DNA from: Tillus elongatus
Lineage: Eukaryota > Arthropoda > Insecta > Coleoptera > Cleridae
Length of the DNA stretch: 64,000 nucleotides
Reading direction: 5' to 3'
Assembly (NCBI GenBank): GCA_964006375.1
Contig: OZ023265.1
Coordinates: 12,597,295-12,661,294, forward strand
A program made the position numbers and the translations under genes. This document shows positions 62,299-64,000 of this stretch, one piece after another; the stretch's first letter is position 1; the number at the start of each line of letters is the position of its first letter. Below the pieces are notes generated by a model. That model saw nothing but the letters and a program-made list of their open reading frames with translations. It made no database searches and was not told the DNA's origin.

Positions 62299-64000
62299 AC
62301 AGTGTGTCCCAAACTGTATGGGAATGTATTGCTATCTCCGTTATTATTAGAGATAGGGAGACGGTTAAATTAGCAATGTTTTGTAGAATTTTATGCTCGA
62401 TCCAAATATGACTTGTATTTTGCCCTGCCTCTTTTCGTTTTCGCGTTATTTTGAAAAAACAAAATTCGTCGATTTCTTTTTTTTTCAATTTAAAGTAGGC
62501 GTTGATCTGACATGCCTAAGACTTACACATTATCAGGACACTTTTTACAGAGTAATTGTGCTATTCTCAACTTTGGATTGTCATTTGTTTTTGAGCTACA
62601 TGTGTCAACGTCTGTTTTTATTATGGCAGCCATATTGGATTTTTTGCTCATGTGATAGCCTGTGAAAAGAGCTTTCCAATGATGTACAGCATGCTTGAGA
62701 AATCCTGTTATTGCACTGACAATTTTGAGAAAAACCGTTTTGATGATAGTAGGCTATGAAATCCAATACCGGAAAACGAATGCCAAAAAAAGTGTTCAAA
62801 AAGCAGTAGGCCGTGGAGTCTAACAATAGACTTCTACTTTTAACATAATTTTCCGTAATGATTCACGATAAAAAAAATAGGAACTTTGAGCACACCAATG
62901 AATCGGCCCATTATTACAATGATAATTTACATTACATTATCCTAAAAAATTGTTATAATTTATTTAAATAGGTAAAGCTAGTAAATAACTAAATTTACTA
63001 ACAGAACTCAATAAAAAGCAGATTAATGATTTACTAAGACGCCTTTGAAAATTGTTTGATTTTTAAACATAAGTCAACTGAAAAACAACAGAAAAAAGGT
63101 TGCTATGGACATAACACTATCGCGTCAATTAAGAATACTGTCATTCTTAAGTATCTGAACAATTTGAGGTGTATTTAACACACTGCTTAAAATTTTGTAC
63201 TAAATAGTTTGTTTCCTGTTTATTTTAAATATTATTCAACAATATGTTCAGTAACGAGGAATATTTTGACATGTTGGAATGTTATATTCGTTCTAACCGA
63301 AATACTGAGGCAGCTGCAAATTCATATCAAAACAACTACTACCAAACACCAAAATATTTCGCAGGATAGTGACCAATATATTGAACGACAGTAGAAATGA
63401 AGAAAGAAATAATGTCGTCTTACAGGTTTCAAACGAAAACCCTCCGCAATCTGTTCGGTTTTATGGTGAACAAATTGACATTCCAAAAATGGTACACTGT
63501 ATATTAAAACAAAGTCATTACCATCCATACAAACCTACAATCGTACCAGGCTTAAATGTTGACGATTACCCTTAGCGACTTAGATTCTGCAGATGGTATC
63601 AAGGACAATGTCAGCAAGATGAAAATTGTGATTTGAAAATAATATGGACTGAAGAATTCAGATTTACAAATTGTGGTGTGTATAATCGCCATAATAGGCA
63701 TTATTGGGCAAATGAAAATCCCCATCTAAAGGAAGAAAGACGATTGCAAGACAGATTTGGTATTAATGTTTGGTGCGGCTTATTAGGTAAAAAAGTGTTA
63801 TTTTTATTTGTAGATTAGACAGTTAATTTAAAAAAACTTCAGGTAACTTCATTGTTGGTCCGTTCTTTTTTTAAAATAATTTAACTGGGGAAAGGTATCT
63901 CAATCTATTGAAAAATGATATCTTACCAACAATTAGAAGAGTTCATGATAATTTAGACGAGATTTGGTACCAACAAGACGGTTGTCCAGCTCACAATGCT
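62299..64000 (+). mobile_element. Tc1/mariner-type element, cut by window end
   Basis: The element probably begins at a TA followed by CAGTGTGTCCCAAACTGTAT (62299), a terminal repeat of the type seen in TA-targeting transposons. The transposase remnant lies at 63244-64000. About 950 bp of non-coding sequence separates them. The right end is outside the window, so the boundaries are provisional. Confidence 0.5.
63244..64000 (+). pseudogene. Tc1/mariner-superfamily transposase, broken, runs off window
   Basis: It starts MFSNEEYFDMLECYIRSNRN, then TEAAANSY, the usual N terminus of a group of insect Tc1/mariner-superfamily transposases. It shifts frame near 63365 and continues as VTNILNDSRNEERNN, CILKQSHYHPYKPTIV. 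A stop sits near 63573, then IIWTEEFRFTNCGVYNRHNR and HYWANENPHLKEERR, FGINVWCGLLG. Family members have IWTDE at the first catalytic position. Here it is IWTEE, an Asp to Glu change. The second catalytic Asp is present in WYQQDGCPAHN at the very end (codon 63977-63979). Several stops make it inactive. Confidence 0.85.

Noticed and set aside
62393..62665. 90-codon frame as a membrane protein
   Set aside because: It lies in the probable non-coding 5' part of a Tc1/mariner-type element and lacks a recognisable domain.

Overview
Eukaryotic, almost certainly insect, nuclear DNA. It is AT-rich and intron-bearing, with long (TA)n arrays and a dense mix of insect-type transposable elements. No bacterial, organellar or viral gene organisation is seen. 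The only cellular genes I can support are two tandem, same-strand SLC19-type (reduced folate carrier/thiamine transporter family) genes. Species cannot be fixed from the sequence.

Layout. (1) 1-1174: LINE tail, then the terminal exon of SLC19 gene A, whose earlier exons lie outside the window. (2) 1.2-12.2 kb, between the genes: GC-rich unassigned DNA, a 52-bp inverted repeat, a decayed minus-strand LINE, a P-element/THAP9-like transposase remnant, and a 3.5-kb hAT element with perfect 8-bp target duplication ending about 0.6 kb before gene B. (3) 12.8-48.7 kb: SLC19 gene B, whose three exons (12820-13122, 41525-41729, 47935-48692) join in frame into a 421-residue protein. Intron 1 (28.4 kb) and intron 2 (6.2 kb) are packed with LINE copies, Penelope-like pieces, a complete pogo-like transposon with an intact 606-aa transposase, a dead mariner, tRNA-derived SINEs, hAT-type MITEs and many copies of one microsatellite-bearing repeat. 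(4) 48.7-64 kb: a tandem-repeat block, a 349-aa LINE reverse transcriptase fragment, G-rich DNA, a gypsy integrase scrap, a Penelope-like element, another LINE, a 1.8-kb non-autonomous hAT-like element with perfect target duplication, and a Tc1/mariner-type element running off the end.

The most interesting structure is a dispersed repeat (called HINE-like here). Its left end is TTAGTGAATTTT plus a palindrome, its middle is a (TA)n array of very variable length, and its right end is AATTCACTACCAT followed by the small hairpin ACGCA-CTTGC-TGCGT. This layout recalls Helentron/DINE-1-type rolling-circle elements. Its (TA)n cores appear to act as landing sites: Penelope-like pieces and a mariner sit inside or beside them. 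The repeat therefore seems to seed microsatellites that other elements then colonise. Exon 2 of gene B lies in less than 400 bp of unique sequence between two such elements.

All calls come from reading the sequence and from knowledge of protein families. No database search was run.
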